From Deinococcus sedimenti (lineage in GTDB: Bacteria > Deinococcota > Deinococci > Deinococcales > Deinococcaceae), in assembly GCF_014648135.1 (NCBI RefSeq), contig NZ_BMQN01000001.1:1240001-1304000 (forward strand): a stretch of DNA of 64,000 bases, written 5' to 3'. The position numbers and the translations under genes are program-made. Below the pieces are notes generated by a model. The model saw only the letters and a list, made by a program, of their open reading frames with translations. It made no database searches and had not been told where the DNA came from. This document shows positions 1 to 11,437 of the stretch, piece after piece (position 1 is the first letter of the stretch; the number at the start of each line of letters is the position of its first letter).

Positions 1-343
1 ACTACGTGGCGGACAGTGGCGAGGGCCGCTGGACGATCATCGACTCCATCGAACTGGGCGTGCCCACGCCCGTGATCACCCTGGCGACGCAGATGCGGTT
101 CCGCAGCCAGCAGGAGGTCAGCTACGCCGGGCAGATGCTCTCGGCGATGCGCCGCGCGTTCGGTGGGCACGCCGTGAAGACCATCGAGTCGCCCCGCCAG
201 GAGGGGCTGGTGCCCGAGGTGGCGCCCGGCGATCACCCCAAGGTGGCCGCGCCGGAAAACATCGGCCAGACGGCCAGCGCGGGCGAGGGGAGCGCCGCCG
301 AACAGCTGGGCGAGACCGGGCAGCAGCGCGTGAAGGGTGACGC

Positions 344-347
<4 letters not shown>
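1..347 (+). CDS. gnd: 6-phosphogluconate dehydrogenase, decarboxylating (3' part only)
   Basis: Only the last 115 codons are in the window; the frame is open from base 3 and the start lies upstream. The 6PGD signature GEGRWT is visible, followed by [20 protein letters not shown], which matches the helical C-terminal substrate and dimer domain that binds 6-phosphogluconate. The enzyme makes ribulose 5-phosphate, CO2 and NADPH. After the conserved domain there is a tail of about 60 residues rich in Ala, Gly, Glu and Pro that is not typical of the family. The stop overlaps the next start as ATGA, so it is translationally coupled to zwf. The identity is strengthened by the zwf-opcA neighbours. 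Confidence 0.9.
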
Positions 348-2155
<1,808 letters not shown>

Positions 2156-2171
2156 ACCGGGAGGTGAGCGC

Positions 2172-3116
2172 GTGACATACGCGACGGACCTGAAACCGCT
2201 GGGGCCGGTGGACACCACCGTCCGCAAGGCCCAGGCGACCCTGGACGAACTGTGGGCGCAGACGAACGTGGAAACCCGCGCCTACACCGGCAACATGATC
2301 GCCCTGACGGTGAAGAAGCACCTGGGCCGCGTGCAGGAGGCCCTCGCGGGCCTGGAGGGCCGCTACGCGGGACGGCAGATCATCGGCGTGATGGACGGCA
2401 CCGACGACCTGACCGTGCACGCCGCACTGGTCCCGCAGACCGGCGGGCTGTACGTGGAACGCCTGACGCTGGAAGCCAGCCCCGAGCAGCTCCAGGGCGC
2501 GATCCTGCCGCTGATCCGCCCGGCGACCGTGAACCACGTCTGGTGGGGCGCGGACAGCCGACCCGAGGGCACACTGCTGGCGGAACTGACCGAGATCGCC
2601 GATCAGGTGATCGTGGACAGCCTGACGCTGGACGTGCCCCCGTCGCGGCACTACGCGCTGGCGGACCTGGGCTGGAGCCGCTCGGCGAGCTGGCGTGAGG
2701 CGCTGGCGCAGCTGTTCGACTCGCCGGACGCGGCCCGTCAGCTGCCCCGCGTGACGCACCTGACCGTCCGGCACGCCGGGAAGAAGGACCTCCCGGCGCG
2801 GCTGTTCGCGGGCTTCATCGCGAGCACGCTGGGCTGGAGCGACCTGCGCGACGTGGAGTTCAAGATGGGCCGCTGCGGGCGCGAGAACGGCGACCTGTGC
2901 GGCGTCGAACTGCGCGGCGAGGGCGTGACCTTCAGCCTGAAGGCCGAGGGCGGCGACATCGCCCTGGCCGCCTGCCACTGGGACGGCACGCAGCGCGTCA
3001 GCGAGGTCCCGGTGCCCAGCATGACGCTGGCGCAGGGACTGGCGCGCGTCATGGCCCGCCCCGAACGCGGCGAGGTCTTCGAACGCGCCTGGACACTGGC
3101 GAAACAGACACTGTAA
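2172..3116 (+). CDS. opcA: OpcA-like glucose-6-phosphate dehydrogenase assembly/activator protein
   Basis: A 314-residue protein directly downstream of zwf. The sequence, with a conserved core around NHVWWGADS (about 120), matches the OpcA family. OpcA is an allosteric effector that promotes assembly and activity of G6PDH in cyanobacteria and actinobacteria. It starts at a GTG preceded by GGGAGGTGAG. The order gnd-zwf-opcA indicates one NADPH-producing operon. No catalytic motif is seen, as expected for a regulatory subunit. The call rests on recognised family sequence and on position. Confidence 0.85.
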   Translation: MTYATDLKPLGPVDTTVRKAQATLDELWAQTNVETRAYTGNMIALTVKKHLGRVQEALAGLEGRYAGRQIIGVMDGTDDLTVHAALVPQTGGLYVERLTLEASPEQLQGAILPLIRPATVNHVWWGADSRPEGTLLAELTEIADQVIVDSLTLDVPPSRHYALADLGWSRSASWREALAQLFDSPDAARQLPRVTHLTVRHAGKKDLPARLFAGFIASTLGWSDLRDVEFKMGRCGRENGDLCGVELRGEGVTFSLKAEGGDIALAACHWDGTQRVSEVPVPSMTLAQGLARVMARPERGEVFERAWTLAKQTL

Positions 3117-3127
3117 CCGCACGACAG

Positions 3128-3168
3128 GAGGGGCCGCGCCGCTGATCTGGTGCGGCCTCTCCCCTTTT
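3128..3168 (+). terminator. intrinsic terminator after opcA
   Basis: Ten-base-pair stem (3128-3137 pairing with 3152-3161, one G-U pair) followed by CCCTTTT. It closes the gnd-zwf-opcA operon before queG. Confidence 0.7.
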
Positions 3169-3199
3169 CGGTCCGGACGGCGCGGCATACTGCGCGGCG

Positions 3200-4312
3200 A
3201 TGAGCGCCTCGCCCCATGACCGGCTGCACGACCTCGCCCTGAGCCTGGGGGCGGACGCGGTGGGGTGGGCTCCGGCGCGGGTGCCGCGCGCGGCGGTGGA
3301 CGAGTACGCGGGGTGGCTCGCGGCGGGACGGCACGCGGGCATGGGTTACCTGGAGCGGCAACTGCCGGTGCGGGCCGATCCCGCGCAGCGCCTGGAGGGC
3401 GTGCAGAGCGTGCTGGTGCTGGGCGTGTCGCACGCGTTCGCGCCGCCACCCGTGCCGGAGGGGGGCGTGCGGGTGGGCCGCGTGGCGCGCTACGCGTGGA
3501 CGCCGGACTACCACGATCAATTACAGCCGGTCCTGTCGTGCCTGGAGGCGGAGGCGGCGCGGCTGGGCGTGCGGGCGCGCGGGTACGTGGATCACGGCCC
3601 CATCATGGAGCGGCTGTTCGCGTCCGGCGCGTTCCTGGGCTGGCGGGGGAAGTCCGGGATGATGGTCAGCACGCAGCTGGGCGCGTTCGTGACGCTGGCG
3701 GTCCTGCTGACCGACCTCCCGCACCCCGGCGGGGCGGAGGCGCACCCGGACCGCTGCGGGCGCTGCATGCGCTGCGTGACGGCCTGCCCGACGGACGCCA
3801 TCGGTCCGGACCGGGCGATCGACGCGCGGCGCTGCGTGTCGTACCTGACCATCGAGCACCGCGGGCCGGTACCCCACGAGTTACGCGCCGGGATGGGCGA
3901 GTGGCTGTTCGGCTGTGACGTGTGCAGCGAGGTCTGCCCCTGGACCCTGAAGGCAGGACCGCTGGCGCAGCTGCTGACACCCAACCCGGAATTGGCCCAT
4001 CCGGACCTGTCCCGTTTCTTCGGGGTCAGCGAGCGGGAGTTCGAGCGGCAGTGGGCGGGCACGGCGTTCCTGCGCCCCCGGCGCAAGGGCATGGCCCGCA
4101 ACGCCCTGACGGTCCTGGGGAACACCCGCGCGCCGCAGGGCTGGCCGCTGCTCCTCGCGGGCGCGCAGGACCCCGCCTGGGAGGTGCGGGAGGCGGCCGC
4201 CTGGGCACTGGCGCAGTGGGGCGAACTGGAACAGGTGCGCCCCCTGCTGGACGATCCGCACGAGATGGTGCGGGCCTCTGTACTTGGCTTACTGGACGGC
4301 GCGCAGGGCTGA
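3200..4312 (+). CDS. queG: epoxyqueuosine reductase QueG
   Basis: Last step of queuosine synthesis: cobalamin-dependent reduction of epoxyqueuosine to queuosine in tRNA. The 370-residue protein has the family layout. The N-terminal domain contains the VDHGPIMER block (about 130). Two 4Fe-4S cluster motifs follow, CGRCMRCVTACP (from about 186) and CDVCSEVCPW (about 237-246). A C-terminal HEAT-type repeat region ends in DPHEMVRASVLGLL. A CATACT -10-like box lies 8 bases before the ATG, so the message is probably leaderless. The gene is monocistronic: the next gene is convergent and its 3' end overlaps this one by 24 bases. Confidence 0.95.
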   Translation: MSASPHDRLHDLALSLGADAVGWAPARVPRAAVDEYAGWLAAGRHAGMGYLERQLPVRADPAQRLEGVQSVLVLGVSHAFAPPPVPEGGVRVGRVARYAWTPDYHDQLQPVLSCLEAEAARLGVRARGYVDHGPIMERLFASGAFLGWRGKSGMMVSTQLGAFVTLAVLLTDLPHPGGAEAHPDRCGRCMRCVTACPTDAIGPDRAIDARRCVSYLTIEHRGPVPHELRAGMGEWLFGCDVCSEVCPWTLKAGPLAQLLTPNPELAHPDLSRFFGVSEREFERQWAGTAFLRPRRKGMARNALTVLGNTRAPQGWPLLLAGAQDPAWEVREAAAWALAQWGELEQVRPLLDDPHEMVRASVLGLLDGAQG

Positions 4313-6505
4313 GAGGAGGTCCGCCCGACCCTCCCGCACGAACACCGGGGGCTGGCCGACCGGGGCGTCCACGGTGACGCTCTGCCCGCCCTCGTGGGGC
4401 GTGCCGGTCCAGGCGTGCACCCAGCGGATCCCGGCGGGCAGGTGCACCTCCTGCCGGGTCACGCCGGGATTCAGGACCGGGGCGATCAGCAGGTCCGCGC
4501 CGAGCAGGTACGCGCTGGGGTGCGCCTCCAGCGGCTCGGCGGGGAACTCGAACCACAAAGGCCGCATCAGGGGCGTGCCGTCCCGCTGCGCCTCGCGCAT
4601 CAGCGCGGCGCGGTAGGGGGCCAGCGCGGCGTACAGTCGGGCGGCGCGGGCCAGGGTGCGGACGTGCGCGGGGTCGTACGCCTGGGCGTTCGCGGCGGGG
4701 CGGTTGCCCTCATGGGTACGCAGCAGGGGCGTGAACGCGCTGAAGTCCAGCCAGCGGTCCAGCAGTTCGCCGCTGCGGCGGATGTTCAGCGGCGCCTGCG
4801 TGATCGTCGTGTACCCACCGGCGTCGGCGTGGTTGAGGCTCAGGCCGCTCAGGCCGCCGCTCAGCAGGCCGCTCAGGGCGGAGGCCAGTCCGTCGGGCTG
4901 CCCCCAGTTCACGAGTTGATCCCCGGCCCAGAACGCCACGGTCCGGCCGGGACTGGTGGTGAAGCCGCTGCGGTGGAACACCAGCGCCTCGCCGGTCAGG
5001 CCCAGGTCCGCGATGACCTGTCGGTTCAGGTCCTGCCACAGGCCGGGGTAGCGGTTGTGCAGGTCCAGCGGGGTGCCGCGGGCGGGCGCGGCGTCCAGGG
5101 GGACGCTCTCGCCGAAGTCGGCCATCCAGCCGTCCAGGTCCGCGTCGCGCAGCGCATCGGTCAGCACGCCGCGCAGCCACGCGGCGGCCTGCGGGTTGCT
5201 GAGGTCCACGAGCGCCGCGCTGAACGACGTGTTCCGCTGGTCGTACGGCGTGCCGTCCACGCGGCGCAGCAGGTAGCCCTTCTTCGCGGCCTCGCGGTAC
5301 AGGTCGCGGCGGGCGTTGCCCTTGCCGCTCACGTCGGTCAGGAAGGGGTTCACGTACCCCAGGACGCGCACGCCGTCGCGGCGCAGTTCGGCGCGCAGGT
5401 CGGCCCACCCGGCGTAGTGGTCGCGGTCCAGTTCCCAGTTCCACCACAGTTGCTTGCCGAAGCTGGTGGTGCGCTGCCCCACCCAGTCCTGCAGCCACAG
5501 GGCCGCGACGGGCACCCCGGCGGCCTTCGCGCGGCGGTAGGCGTCGCGGACGCGCGCGGTGCCGCCCTGCATGCCCAGGATCACGCCCTGCCCCGTCCAG
5601 GCGGGCAGGGGGGCCATGCGGCCGGTGTCCGCCGTGACGGCCCGCACGAGGCTGCGGGCGTCGGGCCCGGCGGTCAGGTGGACGCGGAGGGTGGTGGCGT
5701 CCGCCTCCAGCCGCCAGCGTCCGGCGCGGGTGTCGAGCGCGCCGGGCTCGGTGTTCAGGCCCAGCACGCTGACGCCCGACCCGTCCGGCTGGCGCAGGAG
5801 CAGGTGCGGCGTGGGCGCGTAGGTACTCCAGCGGGTGCCGCCCGCACCGTTCTGCGTGAGGTTCGCCAGGAACGTCAGGGGCTGTTCGCCGCGCCCGACG
5901 CCCTGCTCGCTGACGATGACCGGGACGCGCTGTCCGGTGAGGTCCAGCGTGAACTGCTCGCCGCCGCCCGTAACGCGCGCGCCGCGCAGGTCGCCGCTGA
6001 GGCCGACGCGGTTCAGGCCGGACCCTTCTGGCACCTGCGCGGTGACGTCCAGGCGGTTCCCCTCGGCGCGGAGGGTGAGGGTGTACGGCACGCCCGTCAC
6101 CCCGCACGCCAGTGTGCCCCGGACGGTGATGCTGCCGGCGGCAGGGGTGGCGTCGGTGACGCTCTGCGCGGCGCAGCTGCGGCGCACGCGTTCGCGGGTG
6201 CGGATCATGCCGCGCGCCTCGCTGTACGTGACGTCCACCTGCTGGGCGTACAGGCCGCCAGCACCCTGCCACACGACTTGCCCGGCTTGCTCGACCGTCC
6301 ACTGTCCAGCCCCGGCGCGCAGGCGCAGCGGTCCGGCCTGCACGTCCCGCGCCGCGCCGCTCAGGTGGGCGCTCACGGCGCGTGGGGACGGTGCGGGACG
6401 GATACCACCGTTCAGGACGGGGATCAGGGTGGCCAGAAGGCCGAGTCCCAGGGTAGTCCCGGCGATCCGCGCGGCCAGGACGCTCCTCTTCTTCACGTTG
6501 TTCAT
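4289..6505 (-). CDS. family 31 glycoside hydrolase, YihQ (sulfoquinovosidase)-like
   Basis: A 738-residue protein starting at MNNVKKRS, with a hydrophobic stretch at residues 10-32 that is a signal peptide or membrane anchor. A beta-sandwich region precedes the barrel. The GH31 retaining catalytic pair is visible: the nucleophile Asp in GWMADFGE (about D463) and the acid/base Asp in FWAGDQLVNW (about D529). The motif LQDWVGQRTTSFG (from about 338) is typical of the YihQ branch rather than of ordinary alpha-glucosidases. From memory, YihQ has an Arg 13 residues after the Gln of LQDW that helps bind the sulfonate; here that position is Gln352, while Trp355 is kept. The substrate may therefore differ from sulfoquinovose. 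No sulfoquinovose catabolic genes are adjacent. Confidence 0.85.
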   Translation of the reverse strand: MNNVKKRSVLAARIAGTTLGLGLLATLIPVLNGGIRPAPSPRAVSAHLSGAARDVQAGPLRLRAGAGQWTVEQAGQVVWQGAGGLYAQQVDVTYSEARGMIRTRERVRRSCAAQSVTDATPAAGSITVRGTLACGVTGVPYTLTLRAEGNRLDVTAQVPEGSGLNRVGLSGDLRGARVTGGGEQFTLDLTGQRVPVIVSEQGVGRGEQPLTFLANLTQNGAGGTRWSTYAPTPHLLLRQPDGSGVSVLGLNTEPGALDTRAGRWRLEADATTLRVHLTAGPDARSLVRAVTADTGRMAPLPAWTGQGVILGMQGGTARVRDAYRRAKAAGVPVAALWLQDWVGQRTTSFGKQLWWNWELDRDHYAGWADLRAELRRDGVRVLGYVNPFLTDVSGKGNARRDLYREAAKKGYLLRRVDGTPYDQRNTSFSAALVDLSNPQAAAWLRGVLTDALRDADLDGWMADFGESVPLDAAPARGTPLDLHNRYPGLWQDLNRQVIADLGLTGEALVFHRSGFTTSPGRTVAFWAGDQLVNWGQPDGLASALSGLLSGGLSGLSLNHADAGGYTTITQAPLNIRRSGELLDRWLDFSAFTPLLRTHEGNRPAANAQAYDPAHVRTLARAARLYAALAPYRAALMREAQRDGTPLMRPLWFEFPAEPLEAHPSAYLLGADLLIAPVLNPGVTRQEVHLPAGIRWVHAWTGTPHEGGQSVTVDAPVGQPPVFVREGRADLLSALRAVQ

Positions 6506-6625
6506 GCAGGGCTCATGCTGCCACAGGTGGCGCGGCCAGCGCGGTTCTGTTCCACGCGCGGGTGACAGGAGATTGCGCCAGATGGCCCACGCGCCACGCC
6601 CCCGCCGCCCGCTACCATGGGAGGC

Positions 6626-7468
6626 GTGCGCCCTCGTCTGCTGACTGCCCTGACTGCCCTGATCCTCCTGCCGCCGGGGGTGGCGCAGTCGGTCGCGACA
6701 CCTGTCCTGACCCCCACCGTCACCGCCCGCTTCCTGCATGACCGCGCGGCGTTCACGCAGGGCCTGCAGTACCTGGGGGGCGGCACGCTGCTGGAAAGCA
6801 CCGGCGTCGTCGGTCAGTCCGGCGTGCGCCGCGTGGACCTGAAGACCGGGAAGGTCCTCGCGCGGGTCGCGACGCCCATCGCGGGCGCGTTCGGCGAGGG
6901 CGTCACGGCCCTGAACGGCGTGGCGTACCACCTCACCTGGGAGGACGGCGTGGCCGTCACCTTCGACGCCGCGACCCTCAAGGAGACCGGGCGATTCCGC
7001 TACAGCGGCGAGGGCTGGGGCCTGACCACCGACGGCAAGGCCCTGATCATGAGCAACGGTTCACCGACGCTGGTGTGGCGCGACCCCAAGACGTTCCGGG
7101 TCAAACGCAGCGTTCAGGTGACCGACGCCGGGCAGCCCGTGAAGAACCTGAACGAACTGGAGTACGTGCAGGGCAGCGTGTACGCCAACGTGTGGCTGAC
7201 CGACCGCATCGCGCGGATCGACCCGCAGACCGGGAAGGTCACCGCCTGGATCGACGTCTCCGGCCTGACGCGCGAGGTCAGCGCCGCCGCCGCGAAGGCC
7301 GGGCACGCCCTGACCTTCGACGACGTGCCCAACGGCATCGCGTTCGTCCCCGAGCGCGGCACGCTGCTACTGACCGGCAAACGCTGGCCGACGGTGTTCG
7401 AGGTGAAACTGCCGGGCGTGAAGGCCGAGGACCCCGGCACGACCGGCCGCGCCCGCACCCGGCGCTGA
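6626..7468 (+). CDS. glutaminyl-peptide cyclotransferase (glutamine cyclotransferase family), secreted
   Basis: A 280-residue beta-propeller-type glutaminyl cyclase that converts N-terminal glutamine to pyroglutamate. Family blocks include FTQGLQYLGGGTLLESTG near the N terminus, SGEGWGLTTDG in the middle and NLNELEYVQGSVYANVW near residue 180. An N-terminal signal peptide (RPRLLTALTALILLPPGVAQS) implies export. The GTG at 6626 is chosen because a TACCAT -10 box (6613-6618) lies 7 bases before it, which fits a leaderless message. The ATG at 6617 overlaps that box and is less likely. Confidence 0.88.
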   Translation: MRPRLLTALTALILLPPGVAQSVATPVLTPTVTARFLHDRAAFTQGLQYLGGGTLLESTGVVGQSGVRRVDLKTGKVLARVATPIAGAFGEGVTALNGVAYHLTWEDGVAVTFDAATLKETGRFRYSGEGWGLTTDGKALIMSNGSPTLVWRDPKTFRVKRSVQVTDAGQPVKNLNELEYVQGSVYANVWLTDRIARIDPQTGKVTAWIDVSGLTREVSAAAAKAGHALTFDDVPNGIAFVPERGTLLLTGKRWPTVFEVKLPGVKAEDPGTTGRARTRR

Positions 7469-7480
7469 CCTGAACGCAGA

Positions 7481-7509
7481 AGGGGGCGGCCACTGATCGG
7501 CCGCCCCCT
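7481..7509. terminator. bidirectional terminator hairpin
   Basis: Perfect 11-bp stem (7481-7491 with 7499-7509, 7-base loop) between the convergent glutaminyl cyclase and tmk genes. It can serve both strands; there is no strong T-run. Confidence 0.7.
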
Positions 7510-7525
7510 CTACCCTGCCTCGCGG

Positions 7526-8155
7526 TCAGGGCAGTCGCGCCTGCACCGCCTGCCAGATCGCGCCCGCCAGGTCGTCCTCCGCGCGGGTGGCGTCCAGCAC
7601 CAGGAAGCGCGCCGGAGTCTGCTCCGCCAGGTGCAGGAACCCGGCCCGCACGCGGCGGTGGAAGTCCAGGTCCGCCTGCTCCAGCCGGTCGGGCTGCCCG
7701 CGGCGCGCGGCCCGCTCCAGACCCACCTGCGGGTCCAGGTCGAGCAGTACCGTCAGGTCCGGCGTGAGGCCGTCCGTGGCGGCCAGCGTGATCTCCCGCA
7801 GGAGGTTCACGGGCAGGCCGCGCCCCGCTCCCTGGTACGCGAGGCTGGACTCGGCGTAGCGGTCGCACACGACCACCTCGCCCCGCTTCAGCGCCGGGCG
7901 GATCTCGTTGGCGACCAGCTGCGCGCGGCTCGCGGAGTACAGCAGGAACTCCGGCAGCGGGTCGATGGTCAGGGTGGGGTCGAGCAGCACCTCGCGCACC
8001 CGCGAGCCCAGGGGCGTCCCGCCGGGCTCGCGGGTCAGGCGGTGCGGAATACCATCCGCGTCCAACCTTGCGCCCAGCCGGGCCAGTTGCGTGCTCTTGC
8101 CAGCTCCCTCGGGTCCCTCGAAGCTGACGAACAGCCCCGGATGCAGGGGCGTCAC
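7526..8155 (-). CDS. tmk: thymidylate kinase
   Basis: Phosphorylates dTMP to dTDP. The P-loop FEGPEGAGKST is near residue 15, followed by the REPGGTPLGSRVRE block and DRYAESSLAYQGAGRGL, both standard for bacterial Tmk. The length of 209 residues is normal. The GTG at 8155 is preferred because it overlaps the NIF3 stop as GTGA, giving translational coupling. A farther upstream ATG would overlap NIF3 by more than 30 bases. Confidence 0.95.
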   Translation of the reverse strand: MTPLHPGLFVSFEGPEGAGKSTQLARLGARLDADGIPHRLTREPGGTPLGSRVREVLLDPTLTIDPLPEFLLYSASRAQLVANEIRPALKRGEVVVCDRYAESSLAYQGAGRGLPVNLLREITLAATDGLTPDLTVLLDLDPQVGLERAARRGQPDRLEQADLDFHRRVRAGFLHLAEQTPARFLVLDATRAEDDLAGAIWQAVQARLP

Positions 8156-8943
8156 AGGCCGGTGGGGTGGTGCAGGAACTGCCACGCCAGCCCGAACTCG
8201 TCCTCCAGGCGGGCGGCCAGGGCGCGCACGCCGAACACCTCGGTCTCGTAGTGCCCGGCGTAGATGACGTTCACGCCGTACTCGAACGCGTCATGGAAGT
8301 GCTTGTGCTCCGGCTCGCCGGTCAGCAGTGTATCCAGGCCCATTGCGGCCGCCTCGGCGATGCTGCCCGCGCCGCTGCCGCTCAGGACGCCCAGGCGCCG
8401 CACGGTCGGGGAGCGCCCGCCCCCGTGCACGAGGCAGATCTCCCCGGTCAGTTTCTGCACGCGGTCCGCGAAGTCCTGCAGGGACTGCTCGAACGGCAAC
8501 TCCCCTGCAATGCCGATCTTCCCGCCGGCCCACTCGCCGAACGGTTCGGTGTTCTGCAGCGTCAGCGCCTGCGCGATCATCGCGTTGTTCCCCACGACCG
8601 GATGCGCGTCCAGCGGAATATGCGACACGTACAGGTTCAGGTCCGCCATCAGCGCCGCGCGGACCCGCTCACGGTGCGGGCCACTCAGAGCCAGCGGATC
8701 ACCCCAGAACAGACCGTGATGCGTGATCAGCAGGTCCGCGCCACTGTCCGCCGCGTGCTGGATGGTCTTCAGGCTGCTGTCCACCGCGACCGCCACGCGC
8801 CGCACCGTGCCGGTGCCCTCGATCTGCAGGCCGTTCAGGCTGGGGTCCTTGAAGGCCCCCACGTTCAGGTACTCGTTCAGCCAGCGGACCAGGGTGTCAC
8901 GGGACACCTCGCCGCGGGTGGGGGTCAATGAGACATACGACAT
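8152..8943 (-). CDS. NIF3/YbgI-type dinuclear metal-binding protein
   Basis: A 263-residue NIF3-family protein. The metal-binding blocks DLLITHHGLFWGD (about 70) and, near the C terminus, NVIYAGHYETE are clear. The family is often annotated as GTP cyclohydrolase I type 2, but its physiological reaction is uncertain. The ATG at 8943 is chosen because TAGAAT (complement of 8951-8956) sits exactly 7 bases upstream, so the transcript is probably leaderless. An ATG at 8952 overlaps that box and is rejected. It forms an operon with tmk. Confidence 0.9.
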   Translation of the reverse strand: MSYVSLTPTRGEVSRDTLVRWLNEYLNVGAFKDPSLNGLQIEGTGTVRRVAVAVDSSLKTIQHAADSGADLLITHHGLFWGDPLALSGPHRERVRAALMADLNLYVSHIPLDAHPVVGNNAMIAQALTLQNTEPFGEWAGGKIGIAGELPFEQSLQDFADRVQKLTGEICLVHGGGRSPTVRRLGVLSGSGAGSIAEAAAMGLDTLLTGEPEHKHFHDAFEYGVNVIYAGHYETEVFGVRALAARLEDEFGLAWQFLHHPTGL

Positions 8944-9017
8944 GACAGGCATTCTAGTCCTGCGCCCCCACCCGCGCAGGGTGCCGTCTCACACGCAGGA
9001 ACGCGCTCAGCAAAGCA

Positions 9018-9044
9018 AAAACCCCGACCCACTGGGGGTCGGAG
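9018..9044 (-). terminator. terminator after tRNA-Met
   Basis: Read on the minus strand, CCGACCC pairs with GGGTCGG and is followed by GGTTTTT. This is a canonical intrinsic terminator just 3' of the tRNA-Met gene. Confidence 0.8.
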
Positions 9045-9050
9045 TTCTGT

Positions 9051-9127
<77 letters not shown>

Positions 9128-9128
9128 T

Positions 9129-9155
9129 TGAAAAAGCCCCGCGTGCGTGCGGGGC
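9129..9155 (-). terminator. terminator between the two tRNA genes
   Basis: On the minus strand a perfect GCCCCGC/GCGGGGC stem with a 6-base loop is followed by TTTTT. It lies between tRNA-Ala (upstream) and tRNA-Met (downstream), so most transcripts starting at the tRNA-Ala promoter should stop here. Confidence 0.8.
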
Positions 9156-9161
9156 ACCTTC

Positions 9162-9237
<76 letters not shown>

Positions 9238-9271
9238 TCGCTGACCTTGCTGCCTCGTTTGAGGCTCAGCT

Positions 9272-9300
9272 ATGCTAGCAGCGACTTTCCGGACTGTCAA
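9272..9300 (-). promoter_or_regulatory. sigma-70-type promoter for tRNA-Ala
   Basis: On the minus strand a consensus TTGACA (9295-9300) is separated by exactly 17 bases from TAGCAT (9272-9277). It points into tRNA-Ala about 30 bases downstream. Confidence 0.8.
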
Positions 9301-9319
9301 TACGCCGTGCGGGGCGCGG

Positions 9320-9991
9320 TCAGCGCGGCTGGAGCTGCTGCGCGGCCAGCTGCACGTACCCCTCGATCAGATGGATGATCACGGGGTTGTGCGTGTGGAC
9401 GCCGTGCGCCTCGCCGACGCCGCCCTCGTCGATGAAGTGCGCGACCAGGGCCGCCTCGCCGTCGCGGGCGAGCAGGAACGCGCGCTGGCCAGGCGCGGCA
9501 ATCGCGGGCAGATTCGTCAGCGGCGTGCGGTACAGGTCCACGCCGCGCGGGCTGAGGCGTTCCAAGCGGTCCGCGAAGCTGGCCTCACCGGCCATGAACA
9601 GGCTGCGGCGTGCGTTCAGGGTCAGGTCCTCGCACAGGCTGCGGATGGCCGCCTCGCCGTACAGGTGGTACACCGCCTCCGGGGCCGGGTCGGGGGCGAG
9701 GCGAGACAGGTCGCGGTCCAGGGCGCCCAGGCGGTCGTCGAAGGCGCGCCGGGCGCGGGCGAGGTACTCGCGGGCGCTCAGCGGGGCGTACTCCAGGGGA
9801 TTCTGCCCCACCTTGGCGGCCAGACCGCGCCCCTCGAGCCGCTCGAGCGTCTCGTAGATCTTGGGCCGGGGAATGCCGGCCTGCCGGGCCACGCGGGCCG
9901 GAACGGCGCGGCCCAGGGCCAGCAGGGCGGTGTAGGCACGGGCCTCGTACTCGGTCAGCCCGAGCGCTTGCAGGTGAATCACGGCGCTCAT
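9320..9991 (-). CDS. TrmB-family transcriptional regulator
   Basis: A 223-residue protein with an N-terminal winged helix (LGLTEYEARAYTALLALG, then GIPRPKIYETLERLEGRGL, about residues 10-58) that is characteristic of TrmB/sugar-specific regulators. It is followed by a coiled region and a C-terminal ligand-type domain ending FIDEGGVGEAHGVHTHNPV. TrmB proteins usually respond to sugars; the ligand here is unknown. TATGCT (complement of 10000-10005) lies 8 bases upstream of the ATG. It stands alone, with no transporter beside it to suggest the target. Confidence 0.85.
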   Translation of the reverse strand: MSAVIHLQALGLTEYEARAYTALLALGRAVPARVARQAGIPRPKIYETLERLEGRGLAAKVGQNPLEYAPLSAREYLARARRAFDDRLGALDRDLSRLAPDPAPEAVYHLYGEAAIRSLCEDLTLNARRSLFMAGEASFADRLERLSPRGVDLYRTPLTNLPAIAAPGQRAFLLARDGEAALVAHFIDEGGVGEAHGVHTHNPVIIHLIEGYVQLAAQQLQPR

Positions 9992-10140
9992 TACGCCTCA
10001 GCATACGGGATGCGCCCCCCGGGGTCGGCCCGCCGCGGAAGATCAGGAGACGTGCCCGGCGGCGGCGCCGCGTGGCCCGGCAGGCCAGCATGCAGAGGAC
10101 CGCCCACACCTGAAGGGTGAGTGGCCAGGGAAGAGTGATG

Positions 10141-10165
10141 GCACCCCGGAAAGACGCCGGGGTGC
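10141..10165 (-). terminator. hairpin after mglA
   Basis: Perfect 9-bp stem GCACCCCGG/CCGGGGTGC with a 7-base loop, 24 bases beyond the mglA stop; no T-run follows. Confidence 0.6.
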
Positions 10166-10188
10166 TCGTGAAGCCGTCGGGATCCGGC

Positions 10189-10779
<591 letters not shown>

Positions 10780-10833
10780 GGAACTCCTCTGGGGGGAAAC
10801 AGGCGAACGGTGAGGGGTCGGATGAGCCGGGGA

Positions 10834-11319
10834 TCAGCCCAGCAGATCGTCGAGCAGCGAGGTCGCGCCGGCGCTGAAGTCCTCGCCCAGCTGCACGGGG
10901 GGAATGTCCTTGAGTTCATCGAGGATCGACGCGATCTGCCCGATGGTTTTCTTGGCGTACACCTTGACCTTCCCGAGGGGAACGCTGGCGTCGAAGATCA
11001 GGGTCAGGAGCGAGTCGGTGCCGACGGATTCCACGTACAGCGTGCCGTTTTCACCCTGGTGGATCTGCTCGCTGAAGGTCCGTTCGCCCAGCATGTTCGC
11101 CAGGGCGGCGGTGGCGGCGGCGTTGCTGGCCACCAGTGTCGCGACGCTGTCCAGTGCAGGGGGGCGCGGCGCCCACAGGGCCTCCTTGTGAGAGAGAACG
11201 AAGCCCTTGCGGTCCACCAGCAGGCCGTACCGGACGCCGGTGGTGTCAAGGAGTTCCTGAATGAGGCCGTCGACGCGTTCGAAGGCGTCCCCGTACAGCG
11301 CCAGTGAAGGTTCGATCAT
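10834..11319 (-). CDS. mglB: MglB-like roadblock/LC7 GTPase-activating protein
   Basis: A 161-residue roadblock/LC7 protein with the blocks [20 protein letters not shown] near the N terminus and [10 protein letters not shown] in the middle. It is the expected GTPase-activating partner of MglA, encoded next on the strand. TATACT (complement of the bases just past 11328) lies 9 bases before the ATG, leaving a very short leader. The mglBA order matches Myxococcus. Confidence 0.88.
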   Translation of the reverse strand: MIEPSLALYGDAFERVDGLIQELLDTTGVRYGLLVDRKGFVLSHKEALWAPRPPALDSVATLVASNAAATAALANMLGERTFSEQIHQGENGTLYVESVGTDSLLTLIFDASVPLGKVKVYAKKTIGQIASILDELKDIPPVQLGEDFSAGATSLLDDLLG

Positions 11320-11437
11320 ATAGGTGCAAGTATAAAATCACTTTTCATACAAGCTCGTCACTACGCCGGACCGGACTGTCTGAATCTGACTCGACGGCTC
11401 ACCCGCCCGCGCGCAGGGGGGCGCTACACTCCGCCAC

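Noticed and set aside
4394..6565. 723-codon open frame on the plus strand opposite the GH31 gene
   Set aside because: Same shadow effect; the peptide is Gly/Ala/Arg/Val-rich with no domain, and both GH31 catalytic motifs are on the other strand.
8944..8952. ATG 9 bases upstream of the NIF3 start
   Set aside because: It overlaps the TAGAAT -10 box, so it would not be in the transcript.
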